A DNA stretch of 64,000 nt from positions 90,951 through 154,950 of the forward strand of contig NZ_JARUXE010000006.1 of assembly GCF_030433895.1 (NCBI RefSeq), in the 5' to 3' direction. A program made the translations under genes and the position numbers. The DNA is from Arthrobacter sp. PsM3 (GTDB lineage Bacteria > Actinomycetota > Actinomycetes > Actinomycetales > Micrococcaceae). Every line of letters starts with the position of its first letter. Position 1 is the first letter of the stretch. The notes below the pieces were generated by a model. It was given only the letters and a program-made list of their open reading frames with translations, did not search any database and had not been told where the DNA came from. Of this stretch, positions 1 through 7,549 are shown in pieces.

Positions 1-353
1 ACAAAACTCGCCGGGGTCTGTTCGGCCAGCAGCCGCACGCGGCTGGCGGCGGGATGGATCCGCTGCTGCAGGGTATCGAAGTCGAGCCGGTCGCCGGAGG
101 CGCCGACCATGATGATCTCGCCGTCAAGCACGCAGCGCGGCGGGAGGTTTGCCTTCAGCGCCCCGACGAGTTCGGGGAAGTACCGGGTCAGGGTCTTGCC
201 GTTGCGGCTGCCGATCTCCACGTCCCCGCCGTCGCGGAAGATGATGGAGCGGAACCCGTCCCACTTCGGTTCGAACATCACGGGGCCCTCTGGCAGGGCA
301 CTTACGGCCTTCGCCAGCATCGGTGCGATCGGGGGCATCAGCGGCAGTTGCAT
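1..353 (-). CDS. ATP-dependent DNA ligase, N-terminal part (cut by window edge)
   Basis: The reverse strand reads from an ATG at 353 into the window edge, giving about 117 residues. The protein contains the nucleotidyltransferase signature E-P-K-W-D-G with the expected AMP-accepting lysine at about residue 30, followed by SRNGKTLTRYFPEL and LDGEIIM. These correspond to the early adenylation-domain motifs of ATP-dependent DNA ligases. Because the N-terminus starts directly with this domain, it is a stand-alone LigC-like ligase or a LigD-type ligase lacking N-terminal fusions. The C-terminal OB-fold lies outside the window. Such ligases seal nicks, usually in repair rather than replication. A G-rich stretch just upstream of the ATG can serve as the ribosome binding site. 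The family call is secure; the subtype is inference. Confidence 0.9.
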   Translation of the reverse strand, partial: MQLPLMPPIAPMLAKAVSALPEGPVMFEPKWDGFRSIIFRDGGDVEIGSRNGKTLTRYFPELVGALKANLPPRCVLDGEIIMVGASGDRLDFDTLQQRIHPAASRVRLLAEQTPASF

Positions 354-569
354 AGGCCCCATTCTGGTCCCGCAGTCCGCTGCCCGCCAGAGGCCGCCTG
401 GCAGCGGCAGCGATCCGGCGGACGGCTGGGATATGGACAGCCGTAACGGCAACGGCGTCGAACGCTAACCCACGTCTTACCGGGACGAAACGCAGCCGCA
501 ACATTGGCGCCGCACACTGGAAGTGCCGGCAAGAGCAGGCACTACTCTCCAGTCCAGGAGGCCCCCGCC

Positions 570-806
570 ATGTTGAAGGAAGCCACAGCCCATGTAACCC
601 GTGTCCGCGCCCTGGATCAGCTGCACCGCGGCGATGAAATCGAGGCGCGGCTGAAGGTTGGCCCCAACTATGACGACGTCGTGATCCGCCGCGGCAGCGT
701 CCAGGAAACCGCGCCCGGAATCGGCGTCGTCTGGATCATGGACCGGCAGTCCGGCACCCGGAAAGCAATAAACACCGACGAATGCAGCCTTTGGCGGGTC
801 GCCTGA
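570..806 (+). CDS. small hypothetical protein (78 aa)
   Basis: The ATG at 570 follows an AGGAG ribosome binding site at 556-560. This decides the start over an upstream in-frame codon at 504. The product is soluble, without signal peptide or membrane segment, and its sequence (ARLKVGPNYDDVVIRRGSVQE and GVVWIMDRQSGTRKAI) suggests a small all-beta fold. I do not recognise a family. It is flanked by the divergent DNA ligase on the left and ends six bases before the convergent MoaD-like gene on the right. Clean high-GC codon use and the good ribosome binding site support it being real. Confidence 0.6.
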   Translation: MLKEATAHVTRVRALDQLHRGDEIEARLKVGPNYDDVVIRRGSVQETAPGIGVVWIMDRQSGTRKAINTDECSLWRVA

Positions 807-811
807 GGCGG

Positions 812-1099
812 CTAGCCTCCCGCGACGGACTGGATGATCAGGACCTCCTGGCCCGGGGACACCTCGGTGGCCAGGCCCTGCAGGCGGCGGATCTCATTCC
901 CGTTGACGTATATATTCACGTAGCGTCGGATCGCCCCGGTTTCATCCCGCAACCGCCTCCCCAGGGCCGGGTAATCCCCGGTCACCAGGTCCAGCACCCG
1001 TTCCACCGTCGCCGCCCCGTCCGCGGGCGCAGTCAGTAAGGACTGCCCGCCGGCCAGCGGCTGGAGCACGCTGGGCAGCACCACGCTGATCCCGGCCAC
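812..1099 (-). CDS. MoaD/ThiS-family sulfur carrier protein
   Basis: The 95-residue product ends in a di-glycine tail (SVAGG), the hallmark of ubiquitin-like sulfur carriers that are adenylated and thiocarboxylated at the C-terminal glycine. The core pattern RRYVNIYVNGNEIRRLQGL followed by GQEVLIIQSVAGG matches the beta-grasp MoaD/ThiS/CysO fold. The likely start is GTG at 1099, seven bases after the end of the BNR-repeat gene, so the two are probably one transcript. No partner E1-like enzyme, protease or cysteine synthase is nearby, so the pathway (molybdopterin, thiamine or cysteine synthesis) cannot be set from context. Confidence 0.85.
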   Translation of the reverse strand: MAGISVVLPSVLQPLAGGQSLLTAPADGAATVERVLDLVTGDYPALGRRLRDETGAIRRYVNIYVNGNEIRRLQGLATEVSPGQEVLIIQSVAGG

Positions 1100-1105
1100 G
1101 GGGCC

Positions 1106-2239
1106 TTAGACGCTCACGGCGGCGGCGGGTCCGGCGGAAGCGAAAGCCGGGGAGACGGCCGCGGCCCGCACGCACAGCACGTCCGGCAGGTGCGAGGCGA
1201 CCTCGGCGAAGTGTTCGCCCTCGTCGGCGCTGGCGTAGACGCTGCCGCCGCGCGTGCCGAAGTAGACGCCGGCCGGTTCTTCCGCGTCGACGCAGGCCGC
1301 ATCCCGAAGCACAGAGTTGAAATCTGACGCAGGCAGCCCGTCGTCCAGGCGTTTCCAGCTCGCGCCGGCGTCGTCCGTCCGGTGAACCGCGAGCTTGCCC
1401 TCCGGCGGGATCCTTTCGCCGTCCGCCTTGAGCGGGATCACCCAGGCGGTGCCGGCCCGGCGGGGGTGCGTGAGCATCACGAAGCCGAAGTCCGCCGGCA
1501 GGCCCTCCGCAATCGATTCCCAGCTCTCGGCGTCGTCGTCGCTGCGATAGACGCCGTGGTGGTTCTGCGCGTAGAGGCGGCCGTCGACCGCGGCATCGGC
1601 CGCGATCTTGTGCACACACTGGCCGAATTCCGGGTTGGGGTCGGGCATGAAGTACGCCGAAATTCCCTTGTTCCGCGGCTCCCAGGAGCTGCCGCCGTCG
1701 AGCGAGCGGTAGACGCCGCCGGTGCTCATCGCAACGTGCACCTTCTCGCCGGTGCGGTCGAGGACGATGGAGTGCGCCGCCGCGCCGCCGTAGCCGGCAC
1801 CCCATTCGCCGCGGTGCGGGTGGTCCCAGAGCCCGCGGTTGAGCTCGAAGTGTTCACCGCCATCGGTGGACTTCCACACCGAGATGGGCTCGCAGCCGGC
1901 CCAGACGACGCCTGGACGGGACTCGGCGTCGGGATGGATCTGCCAGACGCGCTCCAGGGCGGCGTCCGTGCCCTCGGGGAAGCGGATGGCGCCCCGTTCC
2001 GGCTCGTTCCACGTTTCGCCAAGGTCATCGGAGTGGAACACCGTGGGGCCCCAGTGCTCGGAACGGACGCCCACCAGGATCCGGGTCCGGCCGTCGCGGG
2101 TGTCGATGCCGATGCTGGGGACTTCGCTCATCAGGAAATGAGGGCCGGATAGGGACCAGTCTTTGCGGTCCGGGCTCGTCGCCAGCCAAAGACCTTTCTT
2201 GGTGCCGATCGCCAGGACATAACTCTCTGCGGTAGCCAT
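1106..2239 (-). CDS. BNR/sialidase-like repeat (beta-propeller) protein
   Basis: The 377-residue protein from ATG 2239 (MATAESYVLAIGTKKGLW) contains several Asp-box (BNR) repeats of the S/T-x-D-x-G-x-x-W/F type: SDDLGETWN, STDGGEHFE, SLDGGSSWE, SDDDAESWE, TDDAGASWK and SADEGEHF. This predicts a multi-bladed beta-propeller like those of exo-sialidase and WD40/YVTN/BNR families. There is no signal peptide, so it is probably cytoplasmic, and no catalytic sialidase residues can be assigned. It sits directly upstream of the sulfur carrier gene in an apparent two-gene operon. A longer in-frame start exists at 2275, but it adds a Cys-rich stretch (PSCCGGC) that looks like leader sequence. Confidence 0.8.
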   Translation of the reverse strand: MATAESYVLAIGTKKGLWLATSPDRKDWSLSGPHFLMSEVPSIGIDTRDGRTRILVGVRSEHWGPTVFHSDDLGETWNEPERGAIRFPEGTDAALERVWQIHPDAESRPGVVWAGCEPISVWKSTDGGEHFELNRGLWDHPHRGEWGAGYGGAAAHSIVLDRTGEKVHVAMSTGGVYRSLDGGSSWEPRNKGISAYFMPDPNPEFGQCVHKIAADAAVDGRLYAQNHHGVYRSDDDAESWESIAEGLPADFGFVMLTHPRRAGTAWVIPLKADGERIPPEGKLAVHRTDDAGASWKRLDDGLPASDFNSVLRDAACVDAEEPAGVYFGTRGGSVYASADEGEHFAEVASHLPDVLCVRAAAVSPAFASAGPAAAVSV

Positions 2240-2308
2240 GCCCCCTATGCAACCACCACAGCAGGACGGCCGCAACGGTTTTATGGCCGGCCGGTTGCTC
2301 CGGACGTG

Positions 2309-2518
2309 TCAGTCCACGAATTCGGACTGGGTTTCGATGAAGTCCCAGTCTGCGTCGGTCAGCACCCCGGAAACAGCATCCGGGTGCGGGCCTCCGGCTT
2401 CGGCAATGCCCTGCAGCACGGCCAGCGGCAACTCGGACGAGCGCAGGTTTTCCCGCAGCCACTCCTTGCTCGCCAGATCCAGATCCAGCCACCACATGAA
2501 GATTTCCACGGCGGTCAC
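2309..2518 (-). CDS. small hypothetical protein (about 66-69 aa)
   Basis: This short ORF encodes a soluble, acidic protein rich in Trp and Leu (IFMWWLDLDLASKEWLRENL, LTDADWDFIETQSEFVD). An AAGGAAAGG ribosome binding site lies just upstream. It fits either GTG 2518 or, with better spacing, GTG 2509. I do not recognise the family. It is upstream of the BNR gene on the same strand, separated by a gap of about 70 bases. Confidence 0.5.
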   Translation of the reverse strand: MTAVEIFMWWLDLDLASKEWLRENLRSSELPLAVLQGIAEAGGPHPDAVSGVLTDADWDFIETQSEFVD

Positions 2519-2700
2519 CCTTTCCTTAATTCTTCAACGTTAGGCCCGGCACCGGTGGGCTTCAAGAGCCGCTTGGCTCTGGCGGCTCTCAGGGCAGCGA
2601 GGGTGTCCGCGGTCGGTCCGGTTACGCCGGGTCCGGCGCCGACGAGGATCTTGAGGTGATCGGAGACCGTGGGCTTTCCCGCGGAATGACCGGGGAATAA
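2515..2700 (-). pseudogene. possible remnant of an ArsR-type regulator C-terminus
   Basis: In one reverse frame the sequence reads GKPTVSDHLKILVGAGP, which resembles the recognition helix of ArsR-family winged-helix regulators (usual form TVSxHLKxLxxAGLV). It is followed by a charged tail ending in EELRKG and a stop at 2515. The expected N-terminal half is absent because the universal stress gene on the other strand occupies that region. This is either a decayed regulator fragment or a chance resemblance. Confidence 0.22.
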
Positions 2701-2739
2701 GTCCCTGTTCAGGCCGCGGACCGCGGGCCACAATAGGGT

Positions 2740-3252
2740 ATGTCCGCCGAGAGCAAGAGTGGTCCGCCGCCCCTCGTGGTCGGCGTGCTCCCGGGTCAGA
2801 GCCCCGAAGTGCTGCGCACCGCCGCCTCGCTGGCAAGGACTATCGCCGCCCCCTTGATCTGCGCCCATGTGGATGAGGCAAGCTACCTTGTGGAGTGGGA
2901 TCCGGCGCGGTCCGCGCACCGGCTGTCACTGCACCCGGACACGGACAACGCCGAAATCCGGGCCGTGACCCATGAATTGCGGAACAACATCGGATCGGCC
3001 TGCGAGCCCCTGGGTGTGCACTGGACCCTGCGGACGCTGGCGGGGGACCCGGCCCGGGCACTTGGCCGGCTGGCAGCCGAGGTCGGTGCCGCAATGATCA
3101 TCGTGGGCACCCCGGAACCCGGCCTGGGCCACCGCGTGTCCGCCGCCCTCAACGGTTCGGTGGCCGCGTGGCTCAGCCACCACCAGGACCATCCAATCCT
3201 GATCGTTCCGGTTCGGGCGGCAGTGCACCACCGGACCCAGCATGGCACCTGA
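2740..3252 (+). CDS. universal stress protein, UspA family
   Basis: The 170-residue product has the Usp layout: an N-terminal beta strand (LVVGVLPGQSPEVLRTAASLAR), a middle helix region, and a C-terminal nucleotide-loop region, IIVGTPEPGLGHRVSAALNGSVAAWLSHH. This resembles the G-x2-G-x9-G-S motif of ATP-binding Usp proteins. The final strand is HPILIVPV. The role is inferred as a single-domain stress or dormancy-related nucleotide binder in the cytosol. It is monocistronic, with the small-RNA candidate downstream. The start at ATG 2740 is preceded by a purine-rich TAGGGT. Confidence 0.85.
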   Translation: MSAESKSGPPPLVVGVLPGQSPEVLRTAASLARTIAAPLICAHVDEASYLVEWDPARSAHRLSLHPDTDNAEIRAVTHELRNNIGSACEPLGVHWTLRTLAGDPARALGRLAAEVGAAMIIVGTPEPGLGHRVSAALNGSVAAWLSHHQDHPILIVPVRAAVHHRTQHGT

Positions 3253-3400
3253 CATGTCCGCGGCCGGAGGGTCGGCGCGGCCGGGACCATCCCGGTCAAT
3301 AACTCCCGGACGCGGATCCCGGAGCTTCCCGGCGCGCCGAAAATAAAGCGAAAGTAGTTATTCGGGGTGCTGGCTTTCTGCGCCTACCGCCCAGTAAGCT

Positions 3401-3486
3401 TGAATTCGTAGGCGGACGATTGACCGCCCACCCAAAGACAGCTCCGGAGTGCGTATCCCCCAATAACGCACTCCGGAGCTTTTTTG
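3401..3486 (+). ncRNA. C-rich double-hairpin small RNA candidate (6C-like)
   Basis: A promoter-like TAAGCT at 3395-3400 precedes a segment with two hairpins. The first pairs GGCGG with CCGCC and is followed by the C-rich run CGCCCACCC. The second is a perfect 15-bp stem (3440-3454 with 3466-3480), has an 11-nt loop containing CCCCC, and ends in six Ts, so it is also an intrinsic terminator. No ORF lies between the stress gene and this terminator, so the element stands alone. Two hairpins with C-rich single strands ending in a terminator is the described architecture of the actinobacterial 6C RNA. Assignment to that family is from memory of its features, not a model search. Confidence 0.6.
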
Positions 3487-3512
3487 TGTCCGGCGGTCCA
3501 TGCCCGCCGGAG

Positions 3513-3553
3513 GTACCCCCGAGGGGTACTTGCGGCATACCCCTAGGGGGTAT
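3513..3553 (+). promoter_or_regulatory. two CsoR-type copper operators
   Basis: Two GC-rich palindromes lie just upstream of csoR: GTACCCCCGAGGGGTAC at 3513-3529 and ATACCCCTAGGGGGTAT at 3537-3553. Their centres are 24 bp apart. TACCCC/GGGGTA dyads are known binding sites of CsoR repressors, so the csoR-copZ-copA operon is probably autoregulated and derepressed by Cu(I). The second site ends 11 bases before the csoR start codon, which would let bound repressor block transcription or its start. Confidence 0.8.
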
Positions 3554-3564
3554 ATGTTGAATTT

Positions 3565-3912
3565 ATGAGCGAGCCTGAAGTCCCCGTCATGGCACCAGCG
3601 GATACCGAGCTGGACCAACAGCACGGCTATTCCTCCAACAAGGAGGCCTATCTGCGGCGGCTCAAACGGATCGAGGGCCAGGTGCGCGGCATCGCCCGGA
3701 TGGTCGATGAGGACAAGTACTGCATCGACATCCTTACCCAGGTCGCAGCGGTCACCAAAGCCCTGCATGCCGTCAGCCTCGGACTGGTCGAGGAGCACAT
3801 CGGCCACTGCGTCGTCGGTGCCGCCTCCGAACCGGACCCCCAGCTGCGGGCCGAAGCCATCGACTTCAAGGTCAAGGAGGCCACCGATGCCATCGGGCGC
3901 CTCCTGCGGTAG
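3565..3912 (+). CDS. csoR: copper-sensing repressor CsoR
   Basis: The 115-residue protein carries the CsoR/RcnR fold signature (YLRRLKRIEGQVRGIARMVDED, then the metal site). The Cu(I) ligands of the family are present as Cys53, His78 and Cys82 in KYCIDIL and EEHIGHC. In the absence of copper the tetramer binds operator DNA, and Cu(I) releases it. It is the first gene of the operon with copZ and copA downstream, and two matching operators lie upstream. An N-terminal extension of about 25 residues precedes the core, as in many actinobacterial members. Confidence 0.93.
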   Translation: MSEPEVPVMAPADTELDQQHGYSSNKEAYLRRLKRIEGQVRGIARMVDEDKYCIDILTQVAAVTKALHAVSLGLVEEHIGHCVVGAASEPDPQLRAEAIDFKVKEATDAIGRLLR

Positions 3913-3978
3913 CGGCAGCACCACTCACCACACACCCGGCTGATGAACCACCAGCAGCCCATCCACAAGGAGCCAGCC

Positions 3979-4209
3979 ATGAGCACCGTTTCCACCACCG
4001 TCAACGTTTCAGGCATGACCTGCGGCCACTGCGTGTCATCCGTCAGCGAAGAGCTCGAGGCGCTGGCCGGCGTTGAGACAGTCGACGTCGATCTCAACTC
4101 CGGCGGCATCTCCACTGTCACGATCACCTCCGCCGGGGCCCTGTCCAGCTCAGAGATCGGCGAGGCCGTCGCCGAAGCCGGCTATCTGGTCGTGGCCAAC
4201 GAGGCCTGA
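3979..4209 (+). CDS. copZ: copper chaperone, heavy-metal-associated domain (CopZ)
   Basis: A single HMA domain of 76 residues with the Cu(I)-binding motif MTCGHC (Cys15 and Cys18). The rest follows the beta-alpha-beta-beta-alpha-beta pattern of CopZ/Atx1 chaperones. AAGGAG at 3967-3972 sets the ATG at 3979 over an upstream in-frame ATG at 3943. CopZ delivers Cu(I) to the exporter CopA encoded 54 bases downstream. All three genes are co-oriented behind the CsoR operators. Confidence 0.92.
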   Translation: MSTVSTTVNVSGMTCGHCVSSVSEELEALAGVETVDVDLNSGGISTVTITSAGALSSSEIGEAVAEAGYLVVANEA

Positions 4210-4263
4210 GCCCCACCTGCCCGGCACACCACACAGAGCACGCCAACAGGATTGGAAAACACC

Positions 4264-6684
4264 GTGAACCGAGAGCAACTGCTGGACCTGCCCGCAACCC
4301 GGGTGATCGAGCTCGACATCGAGGGCATGACCTGCGCGTCCTGCGTCAGCCGCATCGAACGCAAGCTCGGAAAGCTCGACGGCGTCACGGCCACGGTCAA
4401 CCTGCCCCTGGAATCAGCCCACGTGACTGCCCCGGCAGACATTACCGACGCCCAGATCACCGCCACAGTAGAGGCAGCAGGCTACAAAGCGAAGGTCCAC
4501 GCCCCTAGGTACCCAGCCACGACGATTGAATCTGGCGCCGTTAGCGCTCCAGATGAAACCGCCGGTGAGGGTCACCACAGCGTAGCCGCCGGGGGCATGC
4601 GGAAGCGTGCGTCTAAGGGAGGAACGACCGAGCACGCGGAGCATGTGGCCGGTGGCGACGCGCCCGGCGACCACACCGCAACCCATCCGGCAGCCAAGCT
4701 CCGCCCCCGCCTGATCGTGGCGGCCATCCTCACCATTCCGGTGTTCCTCATTTCGATGTTCCCGGCCTTCCAATTCGCCAACTGGGGCTGGGTAGCAGGA
4801 ATCCTGGCCCTTCCGGTGGTTACCTGGGCGGCCTGGCCCTTCCACCGGGCAGCCGCCATCAACGCCCGGCACCTCTCCTCCACAATGGACACGCTCGTCT
4901 CCATTGGCGTGACTGCCGCGTACGCCTTCTCGGCCTGGCAGCTTGCCGTGGACCCGCTGATGACCGCTCCCCAGCCGGGAATGGAGAGCATGGAAATGGA
5001 TTCCGGCGGGCTTTACTTCGAGGTCGCCTCGGTCGTCACCACCTTCCTGCTGCTGGGCAGGTACCTGGAGGCCAATGCCAAGCAAAAGGCCGGAGATGCC
5101 CTCAAGGCGCTGCTGAACCTGGGCGCCAAGGACGCCACGGTCCTCCGCGACGGCCAGGAGCAGCAAATCCCGGCCGATCACCTGGGGGTGGGCGACCTGA
5201 TTGTGGTCCGCCCCGGCGAGAAGATCGCGACTGACGGCATCGTCGTCGAAGGGTCCTCCGCTGTCGATGCCTCGCTGGTAACGGGCGAATCGGTGCCGGT
5301 GGAAGTCGGCCCGGACAGCCCGGTGACGGGCGCCACCATCAACACCTCCGGCCGGCTGCTGGTCCGCGCCACGCGCGTCGGCACCGAAACCACCCTGTCC
5401 CAGATGGGCCGGCTGGTCTCCCAGGCACAGACCGGCAAGGCGCAGATCGCGCGCCTCGCGGACCGGATCAGTGCAGTATTCGTGCCGGTGGTCCTGGCCA
5501 TCGCCGCGGTGACCTTCGGCGCCTGGCTGCTCGCGGCCGGCCCGGCGGTCAGCGATGCCGAACTCCGTGCAGCGTTTACGGCTGCCGTCGCCGTGCTGGT
5601 CATTGCCTGCCCTTGCGCCCTGGGTCTGGCCACGCCGGTGGGGCTGCTCACCGGCACCGGCCGGGGCGCCCAGTTGGGCATCCTGATCAGGGGCCCCCAG
5701 GTCCTCGAGGACACCCGGACCGTTGACACCATCCTGCTGGACAAGACCGGCACCGTGACCACCGGCCACCTCGCGGTCGACGGCACGGAGGCATTCGGAC
5801 CGTTCGACCCCGCCCAGGTGCTGCGTCTCGCCGGTGCCCTGGAGGCAGCCTCTGAGCACCCGATCGCCCGCGCCATCGCCGCGGCAGCACTCCCGGCCGA
5901 GGGCCCGGGCGGCGCCTCCGGCAGCCTTCCCGCCGTCGTCGATTTCCACTCCGCGCCCGGTGGCGGAGTCCAGGGTACGGTCGAGGGCCGGCTCGTGACG
6001 GCAGGCCGTACGGGCTGGCTGGAGCAGAACGGCATCACACCGGCAGCGGCGCAACGGGAGGCCCTCAGCGCCGCCGAAGGCTCGGGGGCCACCGTGATCT
6101 GGCTCGCCGTGGACGGGGAGCCGGCCGGGATCATCAGCCTCCGGGATACGGTCAAGCCAGGCTCTGCCGCGGCGATCTTGCGGCTCCGCGGGCTGGGTCT
6201 CCGGCCGATTCTCCTGACCGGGGACAACGCCGCCGTGGCCGCGCAGGTGGCAGCCGCCGTCGGCATCGCCCCGGAGGATGTCTTCGCGGGCGTGTTGCCG
6301 GAGGGCAAAGTCGAGGCGGTGCGGAAGCTGCAGTCGCACGGCGCCACTGTCGCCATGGCAGGTGACGGCGTCAACGACGCCGCGGCGCTGGCCCAGGCGG
6401 ATCTGGGCATCGCGATGGGATCCGGCACCGATGTTGCGATCGAGGCCGCCGACCTGACGGTGATGGGCAACGAACTGGGGCAGGTCGCCCAGGCAATCGA
6501 GCTATCCCGCCGGACCCTGGCAACCATCAAGACGAACCTTTTTTGGGCGTTCTTCTACAACGCCGTGGGCATCCCGGTCGCGGCCCTGGGGTTGCTCAAT
6601 CCGATGATCGCGGGCGCGGCCATGGCCGCGAGCTCCGTGCTGGTTGTGGCCAACTCGCTGCGGCTGCGCAGCTTCGGCAAGTAG
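4264..6684 (+). CDS. copA: Cu(I)-exporting P1B-type ATPase CopA
   Basis: About 806 residues. It has an N-terminal HMA domain with GMTCASC (Cys24 and Cys27), then a His-rich linker, and about eight membrane helices. The transmembrane metal site C-P-C is at about residues 449-451, the phosphorylation motif DKTGT at Asp493, the His-Pro dipeptide at 532-533, and GDGVND at about 700. The CPC motif and the HMA domain place it in the P1B-1 Cu(I) group, exporting copper from the cytosol. An in-frame TTG at 4252 abuts the AGGA ribosome binding site and cannot use it, so GTG 4264 is preferred. It is the last gene of the copper operon. Confidence 0.95.
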   Translation: MNREQLLDLPATRVIELDIEGMTCASCVSRIERKLGKLDGVTATVNLPLESAHVTAPADITDAQITATVEAAGYKAKVHAPRYPATTIESGAVSAPDETAGEGHHSVAAGGMRKRASKGGTTEHAEHVAGGDAPGDHTATHPAAKLRPRLIVAAILTIPVFLISMFPAFQFANWGWVAGILALPVVTWAAWPFHRAAAINARHLSSTMDTLVSIGVTAAYAFSAWQLAVDPLMTAPQPGMESMEMDSGGLYFEVASVVTTFLLLGRYLEANAKQKAGDALKALLNLGAKDATVLRDGQEQQIPADHLGVGDLIVVRPGEKIATDGIVVEGSSAVDASLVTGESVPVEVGPDSPVTGATINTSGRLLVRATRVGTETTLSQMGRLVSQAQTGKAQIARLADRISAVFVPVVLAIAAVTFGAWLLAAGPAVSDAELRAAFTAAVAVLVIACPCALGLATPVGLLTGTGRGAQLGILIRGPQVLEDTRTVDTILLDKTGTVTTGHLAVDGTEAFGPFDPAQVLRLAGALEAASEHPIARAIAAAALPAEGPGGASGSLPAVVDFHSAPGGGVQGTVEGRLVTAGRTGWLEQNGITPAAAQREALSAAEGSGATVIWLAVDGEPAGIISLRDTVKPGSAAAILRLRGLGLRPILLTGDNAAVAAQVAAAVGIAPEDVFAGVLPEGKVEAVRKLQSHGATVAMAGDGVNDAAALAQADLGIAMGSGTDVAIEAADLTVMGNELGQVAQAIELSRRTLATIKTNLFWAFFYNAVGIPVAALGLLNPMIAGAAMAASSVLVVANSLRLRSFGK

Positions 6685-6706
6685 CCCCGCCTCGGGTCTG
6701 TCCCTC

Positions 6707-6979
6707 TCAGGCCGCACCAAAGCGGACGGCGGCCCTGGCTTTCGCCTTGGCGGCTTCCTCCCCGCGGTCCCGTGCCGGGGCGTGGGTCACCAGGGAGTCG
6801 AGGAGGTGCTGCGTGGCGTGGGCGATCTCATGCACGGCCCGGTTGAAGGCCTCTTCGTTGGCCTTGGACGGTTTGGTGCTGCCACTGACCTTGCGCACGT
6901 ATTGCAGCGCGGCGGCCTCCACTTCGGCGGTGGTGGCGTGAGGTTCGAAGTTATGCAGGGTCCGGATATTTCGGCACAT
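6707..6979 (-). CDS. DUF2277 family protein
   Basis: The 90-residue product begins MCRNIRTLHNFEPHATTAEVEAAALQ, the characteristic N-terminus of the DUF2277 family (CRNI...L.NFEPPAT). It continues with a helical region, QYVRKVSGSTKPSKANEEAFNRAV. The family is small, soluble and of unknown function. The gene is convergent with copA and its stop is 22 bases from the copA stop. Confidence 0.85.
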   Translation of the reverse strand: MCRNIRTLHNFEPHATTAEVEAAALQYVRKVSGSTKPSKANEEAFNRAVHEIAHATQHLLDSLVTHAPARDRGEEAAKAKARAAVRFGAA

Positions 6980-7222
6980 ATCTTCATGCTAGGTGCCTTC
7001 CGTCCCGGGAACGAGTGGCGGGCGCCTGAAATGAGCCGCGACGGCCGGGCAGGACGGTGAGGGCCAGCGGATGCGGTGGCGCCGGGGTGGGGAGGTGTGC
7101 CCATCGACACTTTTTCGGCGGACAGGGTAGGTTCGAGGCAATGGACTTCCGGGAACAGCCGGGGGCCTTTGGGGGACGCCGGCAGGGCCCGGGCCCGTTC
7201 ACTTATTTGAGGAGATATTCGA

Positions 7223-7486
7223 ATGGCTATTTGGGGCGCAGACATTGCTCAGCTCAAGACTCTTGGCACGAAGCTGCAGGCGGGTTCGTCGGAGATCGAC
7301 AAGCAGAAGTCGATGCTGACCAAGGTGCTTGAGGGCACCGACTGGAAGGGCCCGGACGCGGACAAATTCCGCAGCGAGTGGAACGGCCAGCACGTCGCCG
7401 CGCTGGCCAAGGTGTCCCAGGCGCTGCAGGAGGCCGGCAAGCACGCCAGCCGCAACGCCACCGAGCAGGAAAGCGCTTCCCGCTAA
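7223..7486 (+). CDS. WXG100-family (ESAT-6-like) protein
   Basis: The 87-residue protein is almost entirely helical with a central turn containing Trp-Lys-Gly at 41-43 (EGTDWKGPDADKF), the W-x-G motif that separates the two helices of WXG100 proteins. These are normally substrates of the type VII (ESX) secretion system and travel as helical-hairpin dimers. A GAGGAG ribosome binding site at 7209-7214 supports ATG 7223. No EccC ATPase, EccD pore or partner WXG gene is nearby, so this is an orphan copy with its own terminator. A C-terminal Y-x3-D/E secretion signal is not visible. Confidence 0.88.
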   Translation: MAIWGADIAQLKTLGTKLQAGSSEIDKQKSMLTKVLEGTDWKGPDADKFRSEWNGQHVAALAKVSQALQEAGKHASRNATEQESASR

Positions 7487-7504
7487 GCCCAGCACCTTCA
7501 GCAC

Positions 7505-7537
7505 ACGGCCCGGACGCATCGCGTCCGGGCCGTTTTT
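7505..7537 (+). terminator. intrinsic terminator of the WXG100 gene
   Basis: A perfect 13-bp stem (7505-7517 with 7521-7533) with an ATC loop is followed by five Ts, 19 bases after the WXG100 stop codon. Confidence 0.9.
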
Positions 7538-7549
7538 GTCGGCATCTGC

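Noticed and set aside
4414..6339. 641-codon reverse frame inside copA
   Set aside because: Fully antisense to copA, with low-complexity Gly/Asp/Arg composition and no ribosome binding site.
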